Assembly (NCBI RefSeq): GCF_963422545.1
Contig: NZ_OY730230.1
Coordinates: forward strand, 248,001-312,000
Direction of reading: 5' to 3'
Origin: an uncultured Flavobacterium sp.
Lineage (GTDB): Bacteria > Bacteroidota > Bacteroidia > Flavobacteriales > Flavobacteriaceae
Length of the DNA: 64,000 nt
Position numbers and translations under genes: made by a program. This document shows positions 53,550-62,996 of this stretch, in pieces (the first letter of the stretch is position 1; every line of letters begins with the position of its first letter). Below the pieces are notes generated by a model. That model worked only from the letters and a program-made list of their open reading frames with translations. It did no database searches and was not told the origin of the DNA.

Positions 53550-55322
53550 ATGGAAGCATATAATAATAAAGTTGAACACTATACTACACTTTTTTATAAA
53601 ATCAATAAAAGATACAATAGCATAAGTATCCTGCGCCTTTTAAGCGTTTTTCTTTGTTTATTTCTAATGTATTATTACTTAAAAACAAATGAAATTCTTT
53701 ACGTAGTTTTTGCTTTTCTATCTTTTATTGGTTTTCTTTTTTTGATGCGAATTCATTCTAAATTGTCTTTTCAAAAAAAACTTACGACAGCCATTTTAAA
53801 AATCAATCAAAATGAAATTACCTATCTGAAAAGAGACGGAATTCCTTTTGCAAATGGAGTTGAATTCAATGATTTTCATCATCCGTATGCTTACGATCTG
53901 GATATTTTTGGAGACCATTCATTATTCCAAAATATAAATAGAACAGCCACTTTTATCGGAAAAAAAACATTAGCAAATCAATTATTGACCTTGTTGCCCA
54001 ATGAAACAATTCTGGAAAATCAGGAAGCAATAAACGAATTGAAAATAAAAATTGATTGGCGTCAGGATTTCCAGGCTTTGGCAATTGTAAGTAATGACAA
54101 CAAAAACTCTTATGATTCATTAATTCATTGGAATTCATTTAAAAATAATATCTTATCTAAAGTATTAGTTGTGGCTTCAATTGTTTTGCCAACTTTATTT
54201 TTTGGTTTTTTAATTGCCTATTTCATCACTTCAAAAACAATTTTATTGTCTTATGTTACTTATGTTTTTATAGCAAATATGATTGTATTAGGACAATCTT
54301 TTAAACGAATTCAATCTGAAATTGCTAAGGCTGATAATGTAGATAAAATCATAAAACAATATAGTTTATTAGTCGAGAAAATTGAAACCGAAACTTTTCA
54401 GTCAAAGAAGTTAATCAATTTACAACAGCATCTTATTTTTAAAAATGTAACTGCAAGTAAGCACTTAAAAGATCTTTCTGAGTTGTTTTCGAGAATGGAT
54501 ACTATAAACAATTTTGTAACTGCAATTGTCTTTAATGGAACATTTTTGTTTAACCTTCATGTTTTAAAAGCACTTTTAAAATGGAAAGAAAGTTATTCTA
54601 GTGAACTTGAAAAATGGATTGCTATTATTGGCGAATTTGAAGTTTTGAATAGTTTAGCAAATCTAGCTTACAATAATCCAGATTTTGTTTTCCCTGAAAT
54701 CAATTCAGAGTATAAAATTGGGTTTTCAAATTTGAGCCATCCTTTATTGAATCCGGCAACAAGAGTAGGGAATGACACTCATTTTTATCCGGAATCGTTT
54801 ATGATTTTAACGGGTTCTAATATGTCTGGGAAAAGTACTTTTTTAAGAAGCTTAGGAATCAATATGGTTTTGGGTGGAGTAGGATCAGTTGTTTGTGCTT
54901 CAGAAGCTAACATTCATCCACTTCCAGTTTTAGTTTCAATGCGATTGTCTGATTCTTTAGCGGATAGTGAGTCGTACTTTTTTGCTGAAATTAAACGTTT
55001 AAAACAAATTATGGATGCTCTGGAAGATCAACCTGCTTTTGTTCTATTAGATGAAATATTAAGAGGTACAAACTCTGACGATAAACGAAACGGAACAATT
55101 GAGGTAGTAAAAAAGATCATTGCAAAAAAAGCCATTGGAGCCATCGCAACACACGATATAGAAGTGTGTTTAACAACAAATGAATATCCGGATATTTTAA
55201 CGAATCAATGTTTTGAAGTTGAAATTAAAAACAATGAACTTCATTTTGATTATAAACTGCGTAACGGAATTTGTAAAAATAAAAGCGCCACTTTTTTAAT
55301 GCAGAAAATGGGAGTGATTTAA
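53550..55322 (+). CDS. MutS-family ATPase with N-terminal membrane spans (590 aa)
   Basis: The C-terminal part is a MutS ATPase: Walker A TGSNMSGKST (residues 421-430), DSLADSESYFFAEIKRLKQI, Walker B FVLLDEILRGTNSDD and AIGAIATHDIEVC. The mismatch-recognition domains of true MutS are absent. In their place lie hydrophobic segments at about 27-65 (ILRLLSVFLCLFLMYYYL, ILYVVFAFLSFIGFLFLM) and about 205-250 (VLVVASIVLPTLFFGFLIAY). The protein is therefore likely membrane-anchored and not part of classical mismatch repair. Its role is unknown; such MutS-related proteins are widespread in Bacteroidota. It follows the Usp gene by 69 bp. Confidence 0.88.
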   Translation: MEAYNNKVEHYTTLFYKINKRYNSISILRLLSVFLCLFLMYYYLKTNEILYVVFAFLSFIGFLFLMRIHSKLSFQKKLTTAILKINQNEITYLKRDGIPFANGVEFNDFHHPYAYDLDIFGDHSLFQNINRTATFIGKKTLANQLLTLLPNETILENQEAINELKIKIDWRQDFQALAIVSNDNKNSYDSLIHWNSFKNNILSKVLVVASIVLPTLFFGFLIAYFITSKTILLSYVTYVFIANMIVLGQSFKRIQSEIAKADNVDKIIKQYSLLVEKIETETFQSKKLINLQQHLIFKNVTASKHLKDLSELFSRMDTINNFVTAIVFNGTFLFNLHVLKALLKWKESYSSELEKWIAIIGEFEVLNSLANLAYNNPDFVFPEINSEYKIGFSNLSHPLLNPATRVGNDTHFYPESFMILTGSNMSGKSTFLRSLGINMVLGGVGSVVCASEANIHPLPVLVSMRLSDSLADSESYFFAEIKRLKQIMDALEDQPAFVLLDEILRGTNSDDKRNGTIEVVKKIIAKKAIGAIATHDIEVCLTTNEYPDILTNQCFEVEIKNNELHFDYKLRNGICKNKSATFLMQKMGVI

Positions 55323-55408
55323 AGAGGAAAGATATTAGAAGCTAGATTATAAGAAGCAAGATATTAGAAGAAAGATTTTGTATACTTTTCTTGTGGTTAC
55401 TTTGTGTT

Positions 55409-55475
55409 CTTCGACTTCGCTCAGAGCGACAAAAAACTAATGATAAACGAGTTGAATGTCATAGCGAAGTCAAAG
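55409..55475. repeat. Degenerate palindromic repeat
   Basis: CTTCGACTTCGCT (55409-55421) and AGCGAAGTCAAAG (55463-55475) pair at 12 of 13 positions. It resembles the TTCGACTTCGCTCAGAG-type intergenic repeat of Flavobacteria. It lies between convergent genes; nearby, GATATTAGAAG is repeated at about 55331 and 55362. Confidence 0.55.
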
Positions 55476-55522
55476 TAAATCAAACTCAAATTAGGTAAAA
55501 ATCTATAATCTTGCTTCTATAC

Positions 55523-56152
55523 TCACTTCAATCCTTCTTTAATAGTATTTACAAAAGCTTCAACTGGTTGAGCTCCTGAAACTGCATATTTTCTATCAAA
55601 AACAAAAAACGGAACTCCTTGCACACCAATTTGATTTGCATCATGAATATCAGCATGAACGTCACTTAAATAGAGATCCTCATTCTCTACAACTTCTTGT
55701 ACTTCTTTAGGATCTAAACCTGCCTGAACGCCTAGTTCGATTAGTGTTTGTGAATTATTCAAATCTTTTCCTTCTGTAAAGTAAGCCTTAAAGAAAATTT
55801 CTTCCATTTCATCGCCAAGTTTTTTGGCTTTAGCCAAATGTATGATACGATGTGCAGTTAAAGAATTTGAAATAATAGCTTTGTCAAAATGATAATCCAA
55901 ACCAACGCTTTTCGCGCGTTCTACGACACCTTTATGCATTTCTATTGATTGCTCAACTGAAATGCCTTTTCGCTCCGCAAGAAACGTATAAACGTCTTTT
56001 CCTGATTGCGGTGTAATAGTTGGATCAAGTTGAAAACTTTTCCATTCAATTTCAAATTCACCATTTGGAAACTCAGCTAAAGCTGTTTCCAGTTGTCTTT
56101 TTCCGATATAACAAAACGGACACATGATGTCCGACCAAATTTCTATTTTCAT
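55523..56152 (-). CDS. DsbA-family oxidoreductase, FrnE-like (209 aa)
   Basis: Thioredoxin fold with active-site CPFC near the N-terminus (KIEIWSDIMCPFCYIGKRQL), the FrnE-like helical insertion (SLTAHRIIHLAKAKKLGDEM, EEIFFKAYFTEGKDLNNSQT) and the cis-Pro segment GVQGVPFFVFDRKYAVSGAQ. No signal peptide, so it works in the cytoplasm as a disulphide isomerase or reductase, as FrnE homologues do. It has its own near-leaderless promoter (TAACTTTG box at 56157-56164). Confidence 0.92.
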   Translation of the reverse strand: MKIEIWSDIMCPFCYIGKRQLETALAEFPNGEFEIEWKSFQLDPTITPQSGKDVYTFLAERKGISVEQSIEMHKGVVERAKSVGLDYHFDKAIISNSLTAHRIIHLAKAKKLGDEMEEIFFKAYFTEGKDLNNSQTLIELGVQAGLDPKEVQEVVENEDLYLSDVHADIHDANQIGVQGVPFFVFDRKYAVSGAQPVEAFVNTIKEGLK

Positions 56153-56156
56153 GTTG

Positions 56157-56164
56157 CAAAGTTA
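56157..56164 (-). promoter_or_regulatory. -7 promoter box of the FrnE-like gene (near-leaderless)
   Basis: TAACTTTG on the minus strand matches TAnnTTTG and is followed by CAAC-ATG. The spacing is the same as at mnmE. Confidence 0.55.
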
Positions 56165-56210
56165 AAGAAAATTGTTTCAGGTTTCAAGCCTCAGGTCTTC
56201 TCTGATCGAC

Positions 56211-56243
56211 AAACCCGACAGGTTTTTAAAACCTGTCGGGTTT
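56211..56243. repeat. GC-rich palindrome
   Basis: AAACCCGACAGGTTTT (56211-56226) and its complement AAAACCTGTCGGGTTT (56228-56243) form a perfect stem with almost no loop. The sequence is a common interspersed palindrome in Flavobacteria. It stands between the dnaN terminator and the FrnE-like promoter. Confidence 0.7.
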
Positions 56244-56268
56244 ACGTTAAAAATCATCTAAAAATAAA

Positions 56269-56299
56269 AAACCGCAGCTCTTTATCGGAGTTGCGGTTT
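56269..56299 (-). terminator. dnaN terminator
   Basis: Arms AAACCGCAGCTC (56269-56280) and GAGTTGCGGTTT (56288-56299), one mismatch, with a T-run following on the minus strand. It lies about 105 bp past the dnaN stop. Confidence 0.75.
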
Positions 56300-56403
56300 C
56301 TAGGTATAAAAAATGGTTGGTTAATAGCGATATTTTTTTTTACAATGATATGACTTTAATTTAAAAGTAAAAAAAATCCCTGTAACAAAAAGAACTTTTG
56401 ATG

Positions 56404-57522
56404 TTAACTATTTAACATTACAGGCATTACCAACATTGTTACTGTTTCACCTTCTTCTAATCCATCTACTGGTGTAAGGATTCCTGCTCTGTTAGGTAAT
56501 GACATTTCTAACATAATCATATCTGATTGTAAGTTGGTCAACATTTCAGTTAGAAAACGAGAGTTGAAACCAATTTGAAGATCATCTCCTTGATAATCAC
56601 AAGTCAATCTTTCTTCGGCTTTGTTTGAGTAATCGATATCTTCTGCAGAAACATTTAATTCAGCTCCGGCGATTTTTAAACGAATCTGGTGTGTAGTTTT
56701 GTTTGAGAAAATCGCAACACGTTTAACTGAACTTAAAAATAAAGAACGGTCAATCATTAATTTATTTGGATTTTCTTTTGGAATTACCGCTTCATAATTT
56801 GGGTATTTTCCATCAATTAAACGACACATTAAGATATAATTGTCAAATGAGAAAGTCGCATTTGAGTCGTTGTATTCAATTTTTACTTCAGCGTCAGAAC
56901 TTCCTAAAATACTTTTTAAGATATTCAAAGGTTTTTTTGGCATAATAAAATCAGCAACCTGAGATGCTTTTACATCTGTACGTGCATATTTTACTAATTT
57001 ATGAGCATCTGTTGCCACAAAAGTTAATCCTTCTGGTGAAAACTGGAAGAAAACTCCTGACATTACCGGACGTAAATCATCGTTTCCGGCAGCAAAGATA
57101 GTTTTGCTTACTGCAGTTGCTAAAACATCAGCAGGAACAAGTGTTACAGACGGTTCTTCAAGATGAACTGCTTTAGGAAATTCTTCTCCGGCAGCATACG
57201 CTAATGCATATTTTCCTGAGTTTGAACTAATTTCAACTGTATTGTTATCCTCAACTGTAAAAGTTAAAGGTTGTTCTGGAAACGTTTTCAAAATTTCAAG
57301 CAAAAGTTTAGCAGGTACAGCAACGCTTCCTTTACTTTTAGAATCAATTGATAATGTAGCCGACATGGTAGTTTCAAGATCTGAAGCCGAAACTGTCAAC
57401 GCATCATTGTCTAATTCAAATAAAAAGTTATCTAAAATAGGCAACGTATTGTTACTGTTGATTACACTACCTAAAACTTGTAATTGTTTTAATAAGTACG
57501 AACTCGATACTATAAATTTCAT
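56404..57522 (-). CDS. dnaN: DNA polymerase III beta clamp (372 aa)
   Basis: Complete sliding clamp: MKFIVSSSYLLKQLQVLGSV, NTLPILDNFLFELDNDALTV, then the second and third clamp domains (AAGNDDLRPVMSGVFFQFSP, FVATDAHKLVKYARTDVK, GKYPNYEAVIPKENPN) and the C-terminal protein-binding pocket region ending MLVMPVMLNS. I start at 57522, where homologues begin MKFIVSS; the frame is open eight codons further up. It forms the ring that tethers the replicative polymerase. The gene is not near dnaA or an origin here, as is usual for Bacteroidota. Confidence 0.96.
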   Translation of the reverse strand: MKFIVSSSYLLKQLQVLGSVINSNNTLPILDNFLFELDNDALTVSASDLETTMSATLSIDSKSKGSVAVPAKLLLEILKTFPEQPLTFTVEDNNTVEISSNSGKYALAYAAGEEFPKAVHLEEPSVTLVPADVLATAVSKTIFAAGNDDLRPVMSGVFFQFSPEGLTFVATDAHKLVKYARTDVKASQVADFIMPKKPLNILKSILGSSDAEVKIEYNDSNATFSFDNYILMCRLIDGKYPNYEAVIPKENPNKLMIDRSLFLSSVKRVAIFSNKTTHQIRLKIAGAELNVSAEDIDYSNKAEERLTCDYQGDDLQIGFNSRFLTEMLTNLQSDMIMLEMSLPNRAGILTPVDGLEEGETVTMLVMPVMLNS

Positions 57523-57629
57523 CTCTTTTGTTTTATTTTTTTGCACTTTTCCTTAGTATTTTATCAACTAAGATAGGTTTTACAAATATATCGTAAACAA
57601 TCTTAGTTTCGTAATTTTTTTATTAACAT

Positions 57630-59315
57630 CTATTTGCTGTATTTTCTTTTTCTCAAGTAAGTAAATACTATTCCAAAAACCAATAAAATTAGAATTGGAA
57701 GTCCGATAGTTATGAATTGTGTCATCGTATAATTCTCATAAACCTTCTCTTTGTCTAATAATGGTAAGCTTACATCTTTACTTCTAATGTTAATAAGTCC
57801 CGTATCATCCAACAAATAATTAATACAATTCATCATAAAATCTTTGTTGTCGTAGAGGTTTCCGGTGCGTTGATCGTAACCTAATTCTACAGGCATCATG
57901 TTTTTGTCTAATTGATTTCGGGCTAAATCACCATCCGCAATTACAATCATTTTGTTTGGTTTTCCTTTTGCCAAAAATGAATTTTCCTTGAAAGGCAAAA
58001 CACGATTCTCAAAAGCCGAATGGAAAGAACCTTCCAGTAAAACAGAAAGTGGAATATTTCCTTTATTTAAATAATCCTGTGGAACAGTTTTTTCGGTTAC
58101 AGTATTCAAATTGATTTCTGCCGGAGTTCCAATTACTTTCGAATATTGAGACGATTGCAGTAAAACTGTTTTTTTGATTCCGTTTTTTAAAGTATCAATC
58201 GGATTTGCAAAATCAAATTTGATTCCTCCCAGATTTTTTACAATTGGATGTTGACTTGTCGGATATACTTGTGGAGCATATTTCCAAACAAAATCTTGAT
58301 ATTGCGTTGCACTTCCTTGTTCGCCGGTTGCCAGTTTTATTGGGCTTCCTTGTTCATCTTTTACTAAATCAGGATTAATTCTGAATCCGTATTTAAAGAA
58401 CATATCGTTCAAATTTAAATCTCTCGGATATGCCAGAGTTGCACCAGCCTGATTGTATAAACTGTCCATATCAGCTGCAACCTGATCAATCAGCCATAAA
58501 GTTTTTCCGCCGTTCATGATAAACTGATCTAAAACTTGTTTTTCTTCGTCAGAAAAAGTTTCAGTTGGTTTTGAGATTATTGCAAGATCATATTTTTTTA
58601 ATGCGTCTAATGTTCCGGTTGGATTTTTAGCTACAGAATCTAGCGTAAAAGGCCCAATGTAATAGCTTTCGCGAATTTGTCTCAATAGTTTTGCAATGTG
58701 AATTTCGTTTAATTCCCCATTTCCTTTTATAATAGCAACTTTCTTTTGTTTGTCTTTACTTATTTTATTGATAGCATCAGCAATCGAATATTCTAAATGC
58801 TGAATCGATCCAATTACTTTTTGTGTAGTCGAAGCGCCCATTATATTTTTCAATAAAGGAATATTTACTTCTTTATTATTATAAACAGCAATTGCCCACG
58901 GAAAAACCATTGCCTGTGATTGTTTTCCTTTATCGTCAACAGTAATATTAATTGGTGTAAGACCTTTTTGGTAAAGAGATTTTACAACATCCATGCTTTC
59001 GTCTTTGTTCTCCATCGGATTCACAAATTCAAAAACAATATTGCTGTTATACGCCTGAAATTCTTCGAGTAATTGTCTGGTTTCCTGTTGCAGACGTCTA
59101 AAATCTGCAGGTAAATCGCCTTGCATGTAAATCTTAATCGAAAGCGGATTTTTAACCTGTTTTACAATTTGTAAAGAAGTCTCAGATAAAGTATATCGTT
59201 TGTCTTTTGTTAAATCAAAACGGTGGAAAAATAGACTTCCTAATACATTTAAAACGATTAAAACAAAAACAGTAATACCTAATGTTTTGATATTTTTTTG
59301 AGTAGATGCTTTCAT
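57630..59315 (-). CDS. gldG: Gliding-motility ABC transporter-associated protein GldG (561 aa)
   Basis: N-terminal membrane span (IKTLGITVFVLIVLNVLGSL), a large extracytoplasmic GldG/DUF4350-like domain (RYTLSETSLQIVKQVKNPLS, FSDEEKQVLDQFIMNGGKTL, NKMIVIADGDLARNQLDK) and a C-terminal span (ITIGLPILILLVFGIVFTYL). With GldF and GldA it forms an ABC transporter linked to Flavobacterium gliding. Its start overlaps the GldF stop by one base. GldA is encoded elsewhere. This ties the organism to gliding and to T9SS adhesins like the one at 41297. Confidence 0.93.
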   Translation of the reverse strand: MKASTQKNIKTLGITVFVLIVLNVLGSLFFHRFDLTKDKRYTLSETSLQIVKQVKNPLSIKIYMQGDLPADFRRLQQETRQLLEEFQAYNSNIVFEFVNPMENKDESMDVVKSLYQKGLTPINITVDDKGKQSQAMVFPWAIAVYNNKEVNIPLLKNIMGASTTQKVIGSIQHLEYSIADAINKISKDKQKKVAIIKGNGELNEIHIAKLLRQIRESYYIGPFTLDSVAKNPTGTLDALKKYDLAIISKPTETFSDEEKQVLDQFIMNGGKTLWLIDQVAADMDSLYNQAGATLAYPRDLNLNDMFFKYGFRINPDLVKDEQGSPIKLATGEQGSATQYQDFVWKYAPQVYPTSQHPIVKNLGGIKFDFANPIDTLKNGIKKTVLLQSSQYSKVIGTPAEINLNTVTEKTVPQDYLNKGNIPLSVLLEGSFHSAFENRVLPFKENSFLAKGKPNKMIVIADGDLARNQLDKNMMPVELGYDQRTGNLYDNKDFMMNCINYLLDDTGLINIRSKDVSLPLLDKEKVYENYTMTQFITIGLPILILLVFGIVFTYLRKRKYSK

Positions 59316-60040
59316 TAGGCTTTAAAAGATTTTAATTGATAAACAGTAAAGGACAGAAATAATACCGTGATGCTTAAAAAATAAATAACATCGCGTGTAT
59401 CAATTACGCCCCGACTCATACTCTTAAAATGATCCTGCATACCCAATGCTGAAATAATACTTGAAGATCCAGGAATCAATGAAGCTAATCCTTCGAAGCC
59501 AAAGTAGAATATAAAACACAGAAAAACAGCAATTATAAAAGCTACAATTTGATTTTCGGATAGAGTAGAAGTAAAAATTCCAATTGCAGAATAAGCAGCA
59601 ATCAAAAACAATAATCCGAAATAAGAACCAATTGTACTTCCCATATCTATATTTCCTTCAGGAGAACCCAAATTCGAAATTACTTTTACATATATAAAGG
59701 TTGGGATAATTGCTAAAACTATCAATAGGAGAGAACCTAGAAACTTTCCGTTTACAATTTCCCAAATCGATAATGGTTTTGTCAAAAGCAATTCCAGAGT
59801 TCCTTGTTTTTTTTCGTCAGAGAAACTTCTCATTGTAACTGCCGGAATTAGGAAAATTAAAATCCAAGGTGCTAGTGTGAAAAACGGAGTCAGATCAGCA
59901 TAACCGGTATTTAATATATTGTAATCTCCTTCAAATACCCATAAAAATAGCCCGTTGCTAATTAAGAAAATAGCAATGACCAAATAGCCAATAGGAGAAC
60001 CAAAAAAAGATTTTATTTCTCGTAAAATGATTGATTTCAT
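59315..60040 (-). CDS. gldF: Gliding-motility ABC transporter permease GldF (241 aa)
   Basis: ABC-2-type permease with six hydrophobic segments (GYLVIAIFLISNGLFLWVFE, LAPWILIFLIPAVTMRSFSD, LLLIVLAIIPTFIYVKVISN, YFGLLFLIAAYSAIGIFTST, QIVAFIIAVFLCFIFYFGFE, VIYFLSITVLFLSFTVYQLK). The segment SDEKKQGTLELLLTKPLS is the usual cytoplasmic motif of the family. It is coupled to gldG by a one-base overlap. Confidence 0.93.
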   Translation of the reverse strand: MKSIILREIKSFFGSPIGYLVIAIFLISNGLFLWVFEGDYNILNTGYADLTPFFTLAPWILIFLIPAVTMRSFSDEKKQGTLELLLTKPLSIWEIVNGKFLGSLLLIVLAIIPTFIYVKVISNLGSPEGNIDMGSTIGSYFGLLFLIAAYSAIGIFTSTLSENQIVAFIIAVFLCFIFYFGFEGLASLIPGSSSIISALGMQDHFKSMSRGVIDTRDVIYFLSITVLFLSFTVYQLKSFKA

Positions 60041-60243
60041 GTATAACGTTTATTCGTTTATTTGTTTAATCGTGTATTTGTTTTTTGTTTCAGGTTTCAC
60101 GTTTCAAGTTGATTTGCTTTGTGAACTTTGTCTTTTCTAAAACCTTTTAAATATAATCTTTGCGTTCTTTGCGGTTAATTCGTTTCAATATTCAGATTCA
60201 CATTTCACGTCAGATAAGTAACTTGAAACAAAAAAACTTGAAA

Positions 60244-60540
60244 CTAATTTAAACTAACCAATTTATCCACGCTCCAAGCTTCTGGTTTTGCATTGAATAG
60301 CTTTTTTGTAAAGTTCCAAACAGAATCAAAAAGTTCAGATTGCCTGTAGTTTTCTAAGTCTTCTTCAGTTTCCCAATAGCTGTAGGTAAAAAATATGCAT
60401 TTATCATTTTTATCCTGATACAATTCTAAAAAACGATTTCCGGGTGCATTTCGTATTTTATGTTTAATGCTTTCAAAATTCTCCAGAAAATCCGGAATCT
60501 TTTCTTCGTGAAAACTCATTTTTACTATTCGAACAAACAT
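60244..60540 (-). CDS. Antibiotic biosynthesis monooxygenase (ABM) domain protein (98 aa)
   Basis: Small dimeric alpha-beta barrel of the ABM type: MFVRIVKMSFHEEKIPDFLE, FLELYQDKNDKCIFFTYSYW, ETEEDLENYRQSELFDSVW. Such proteins act as quinol or heme-related monooxygenases without cofactor, or are only structural relatives. I use the ATG at 60540 instead of the TTG three codons upstream. Single gene between gldF and a nested palindromic region. Confidence 0.85.
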   Translation of the reverse strand: MFVRIVKMSFHEEKIPDFLENFESIKHKIRNAPGNRFLELYQDKNDKCIFFTYSYWETEEDLENYRQSELFDSVWNFTKKLFNAKPEAWSVDKLVSLN

Positions 60541-60547
60541 GCTTTGC

Positions 60548-60897
60548 AATTTTAGATTTTAGAGTGTAGATTTTAGATTTGTTGAAAACCTAAAGCGCTA
60601 CGGGTGCGCAAAAATACCAAAATTGATTTGTTCTTTTTATTAAAAAGTAAAATATTATAATGCTAATTTTTGACACAATATTGTCATTCCGAGGAACGAG
60701 GAATCTGCGTACGCAGCTCGATAAAGATTGGCGATTTTGATTGTAGAGTTACTTGCGCAGATTCTTCGTTCCTTGGAATGACAAAAAAAAGAAAAAATCA
60801 GTTTAAATCCGCGTTTTCACGAAGTGAATCCGTGTCATCCGCGTGCCATTTTTGCGTTATCAACAAATCTAAAATCTGCAATCTAAAATCTAAAATT
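60548..60897. repeat. Nested palindromes filling an intergenic gap (family A copy 2 inside)
   Basis: Outer arms of 38 bp (60548-60585 and 60860-60897) pair with only two mismatches; they are built from repeats of TCTAAAATCTAAAAT type. Inside lies a second palindrome at 60682-60783 with ~28-bp arms (GTCATTCCGAGGAACGAGGA and complement). Its loop has AAAGATTGGCGATT, as in the palindrome at 28063-28177. The whole gap of about 350 bp has no gene. Confidence 0.75.
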
Positions 60898-60898
60898 T

Positions 60899-61726
60899 CT
60901 ACAAGAATTTAATCGTAATTACATCACGATAATTCAATCCTAATAAGCTATTTGCAGAACCAACTTTTGAAGGATTACTCCTAAAAATGGCAATTTCAAG
61001 AAAACCGGCTTCGTTAAAAACAGCCAATTTTTCACCTTCATAAGTTTTAATCGGATATTTATCTGAAGTTGCGATTGCGGAGTAATTTGGTAAAATAGTT
61101 TTGATACTTTTAGGTTTCATCACAATTTCATACGGACGCCCTTTAGCTATTTCTAAAAAGTATTTTTTAGAGATATTAGTAACAATGTTTCCAAAATGAT
61201 CAATATAAATTACATAACCTTTTATTGAATTTCCATCATTTGAAATCACAGGTTGTAACTCTGTAATTTGCTTGATGTCAGTAATTTCTTTTCCGATAAC
61301 ATTAAGCAAGCCGCCTTTAGAAATATGACAGGCTACTTTTATAAAAATATCCAAATCACTGAATTCACTCGGAAAACGATCGTGTATATTGATGGAAACA
61401 ATTTTCTGCGGAACAATTTTCTGCGTAAGCATGCTTAAAATTCCATTATCAGCACAAATAAAGTAATGATCGTTCCATTGCATGGCAATATGCTGATTTT
61501 CTTTATTGCGCTCGATATCGACTCCAATTAAGTGAACAGTTCCTTTTGGAAAACTAAAATAAGATGCACCAATAACGTAACTTGCTTCGGCAGTGTTAAA
61601 TGGGTCTATATCATGCGAAATGTCAACAATTGTAACCTCTGGATACTCAGATAATATTTTACCCTTAAGCGAACCAACAAAGTGGTCTTTTAAGCCGTAA
61701 TCGGTAGTAAGGGTAATTATTGACAT
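60899..61726 (-). CDS. SAM hydroxide adenosyltransferase (DUF62 family, 275 aa)
   Basis: The family pattern is clear: LTTDYGLKDHFVGSLKGKIL, VTIVDISHDIDPFNTAEASY, GTVHLIGVDIERNKENQHIA, YFICADNGILSML, and in the C-terminal barrel GYVIYIDHFGNIVTNISKKY. These enzymes hydrolyse S-adenosylmethionine to adenosine and methionine (related to fluorinases and chlorinases). The halogenase specificity loop is not evident, so a hydrolase is expected. A TAGCTTTG promoter box lies upstream at 61787-61794. Confidence 0.9.
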   Translation of the reverse strand: MSIITLTTDYGLKDHFVGSLKGKILSEYPEVTIVDISHDIDPFNTAEASYVIGASYFSFPKGTVHLIGVDIERNKENQHIAMQWNDHYFICADNGILSMLTQKIVPQKIVSINIHDRFPSEFSDLDIFIKVACHISKGGLLNVIGKEITDIKQITELQPVISNDGNSIKGYVIYIDHFGNIVTNISKKYFLEIAKGRPYEIVMKPKSIKTILPNYSAIATSDKYPIKTYEGEKLAVFNEAGFLEIAIFRSNPSKVGSANSLLGLNYRDVITIKFL

Positions 61727-61786
61727 AATTTTGTTTATAACTATTGGTAGTATTTAAATCTAATTTTCATTAAATTTGAGAAATGC

Positions 61787-61794
61787 AAAGCTAA
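61787..61794 (-). promoter_or_regulatory. Possible promoter box of the SAM hydrolase gene
   Basis: TAGCTTTG on the minus strand matches TAnnTTTG, about 60 nt before the ATG. The -33 element is not clear. On the plus strand, TAAATTTG at 61772-61779 also matches, about 220 nt before phoH. Confidence 0.35.
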
Positions 61795-61996
61795 TAATAG
61801 TAATTGCAAATTGAAAGAAAGAAAAGACAAATTGCGATTAAATATATAGTAGTATCAGTTTTCAGTTTCAGTTTTCAGAATTTTAACAAAAATGATTTTA
61901 TAACTGTGACTGCAACTTTAAATTGAGACTTTAAAAAAGACCCGACAACCACTAATTTATAAAAACTGATTTATTTTTAATTTAAAACTATCTCAT

Positions 61997-62947
61997 TTGA
62001 ACGAAAGAATTATCGAGCTCATAGACATCGCTCCAAAAGACTTTTGGGGCGCTCAAGACACTCATCTTGAAATAATTAAAAAGTACTACCCAAAGCTTAA
62101 AATAGTAGCGAGAGGGACGACTTTGAAAGCATTTGGCGAAAAAGAAGTTTTAGATGAATTCGAAAAAAGATTTCAGAGGCTTATGCTTCATTTTACCCGA
62201 TACAACAACATTGATGATAATGTAATTGAACGTGTAATTATGAGTGATGGTCAGGATGAAAGAAAATCTTATGATCATGACAAAATATTAGTTCATGGTG
62301 TTGGCGGTAAAATAATTAAAGCCATGACGCCTAACCAGCAGCTATTGGTAGATACAATCAAGAAAAATGATATGGTATTTGCCGTTGGTCCCGCTGGAAC
62401 AGGAAAAACCTATACCGGGGTTGCAATGGCGGTAAAAGCACTTAAAGACAAAGAAGTAAAAAGGATCATATTAACGCGACCAGCGGTAGAAGCAGGAGAA
62501 AATCTTGGTTTTTTACCCGGCGATATGAAAGATAAATTAGATCCGTACATGCAGCCTCTTTATGATGCTTTGCGCGATATGTTACCTAACGAAAAGCTCG
62601 AAGATTACATTTTAAAAGGAATTATACAAATTGCGCCATTAGCATTTATGCGTGGACGTACGCTTGATAATGCCTTTGTAATTCTGGATGAAGCGCAGAA
62701 TACTACGCACTCGCAAATGAAAATGTTTTTGACCCGTATGGGAAAAAACGCAAAATTCATGATTACGGGTGATCCTGGACAGGTCGATTTACCACGCAGA
62801 ACTATTTCAGGTCTTAAAGAAGCTATTTTGGTTCTGAAAGACGTTGACGGAATCGGGATTATTTATCTGGATGATAAAGATATCGTACGTCACAGATTAG
62901 TGAAAAAGGTAATTGATGCTTATAAACAAATAGAAAATCACGATTAA
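61997..62947 (+). CDS. PhoH-family ATPase (316 aa)
   Basis: N-terminal KH-like region (LKIVARGTTLKAFGEKEVLD) and PhoH ATPase domain with Walker A GPAGTGKTY, RPAVEAGENLGFLPGDMKDK, Walker B FVILDEAQNT and FMITGDPGQVDLPR. The protein begins at a TTG (MNERIIELIDIAPKDFWG when read as start), which matches the usual N-terminus in Flavobacteria; no ATG exists until far downstream. The family is connected with RNA metabolism (helicase- or nuclease-associated) and stress; its precise role is uncertain. Confidence 0.92.
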   Translation: MNERIIELIDIAPKDFWGAQDTHLEIIKKYYPKLKIVARGTTLKAFGEKEVLDEFEKRFQRLMLHFTRYNNIDDNVIERVIMSDGQDERKSYDHDKILVHGVGGKIIKAMTPNQQLLVDTIKKNDMVFAVGPAGTGKTYTGVAMAVKALKDKEVKRIILTRPAVEAGENLGFLPGDMKDKLDPYMQPLYDALRDMLPNEKLEDYILKGIIQIAPLAFMRGRTLDNAFVILDEAQNTTHSQMKMFLTRMGKNAKFMITGDPGQVDLPRRTISGLKEAILVLKDVDGIGIIYLDDKDIVRHRLVKKVIDAYKQIENHD

Positions 62948-62996
62948 TTTTATAAAATGTCAAATGTAAATCGTGAAAAGTGTTTTGACATTTATT

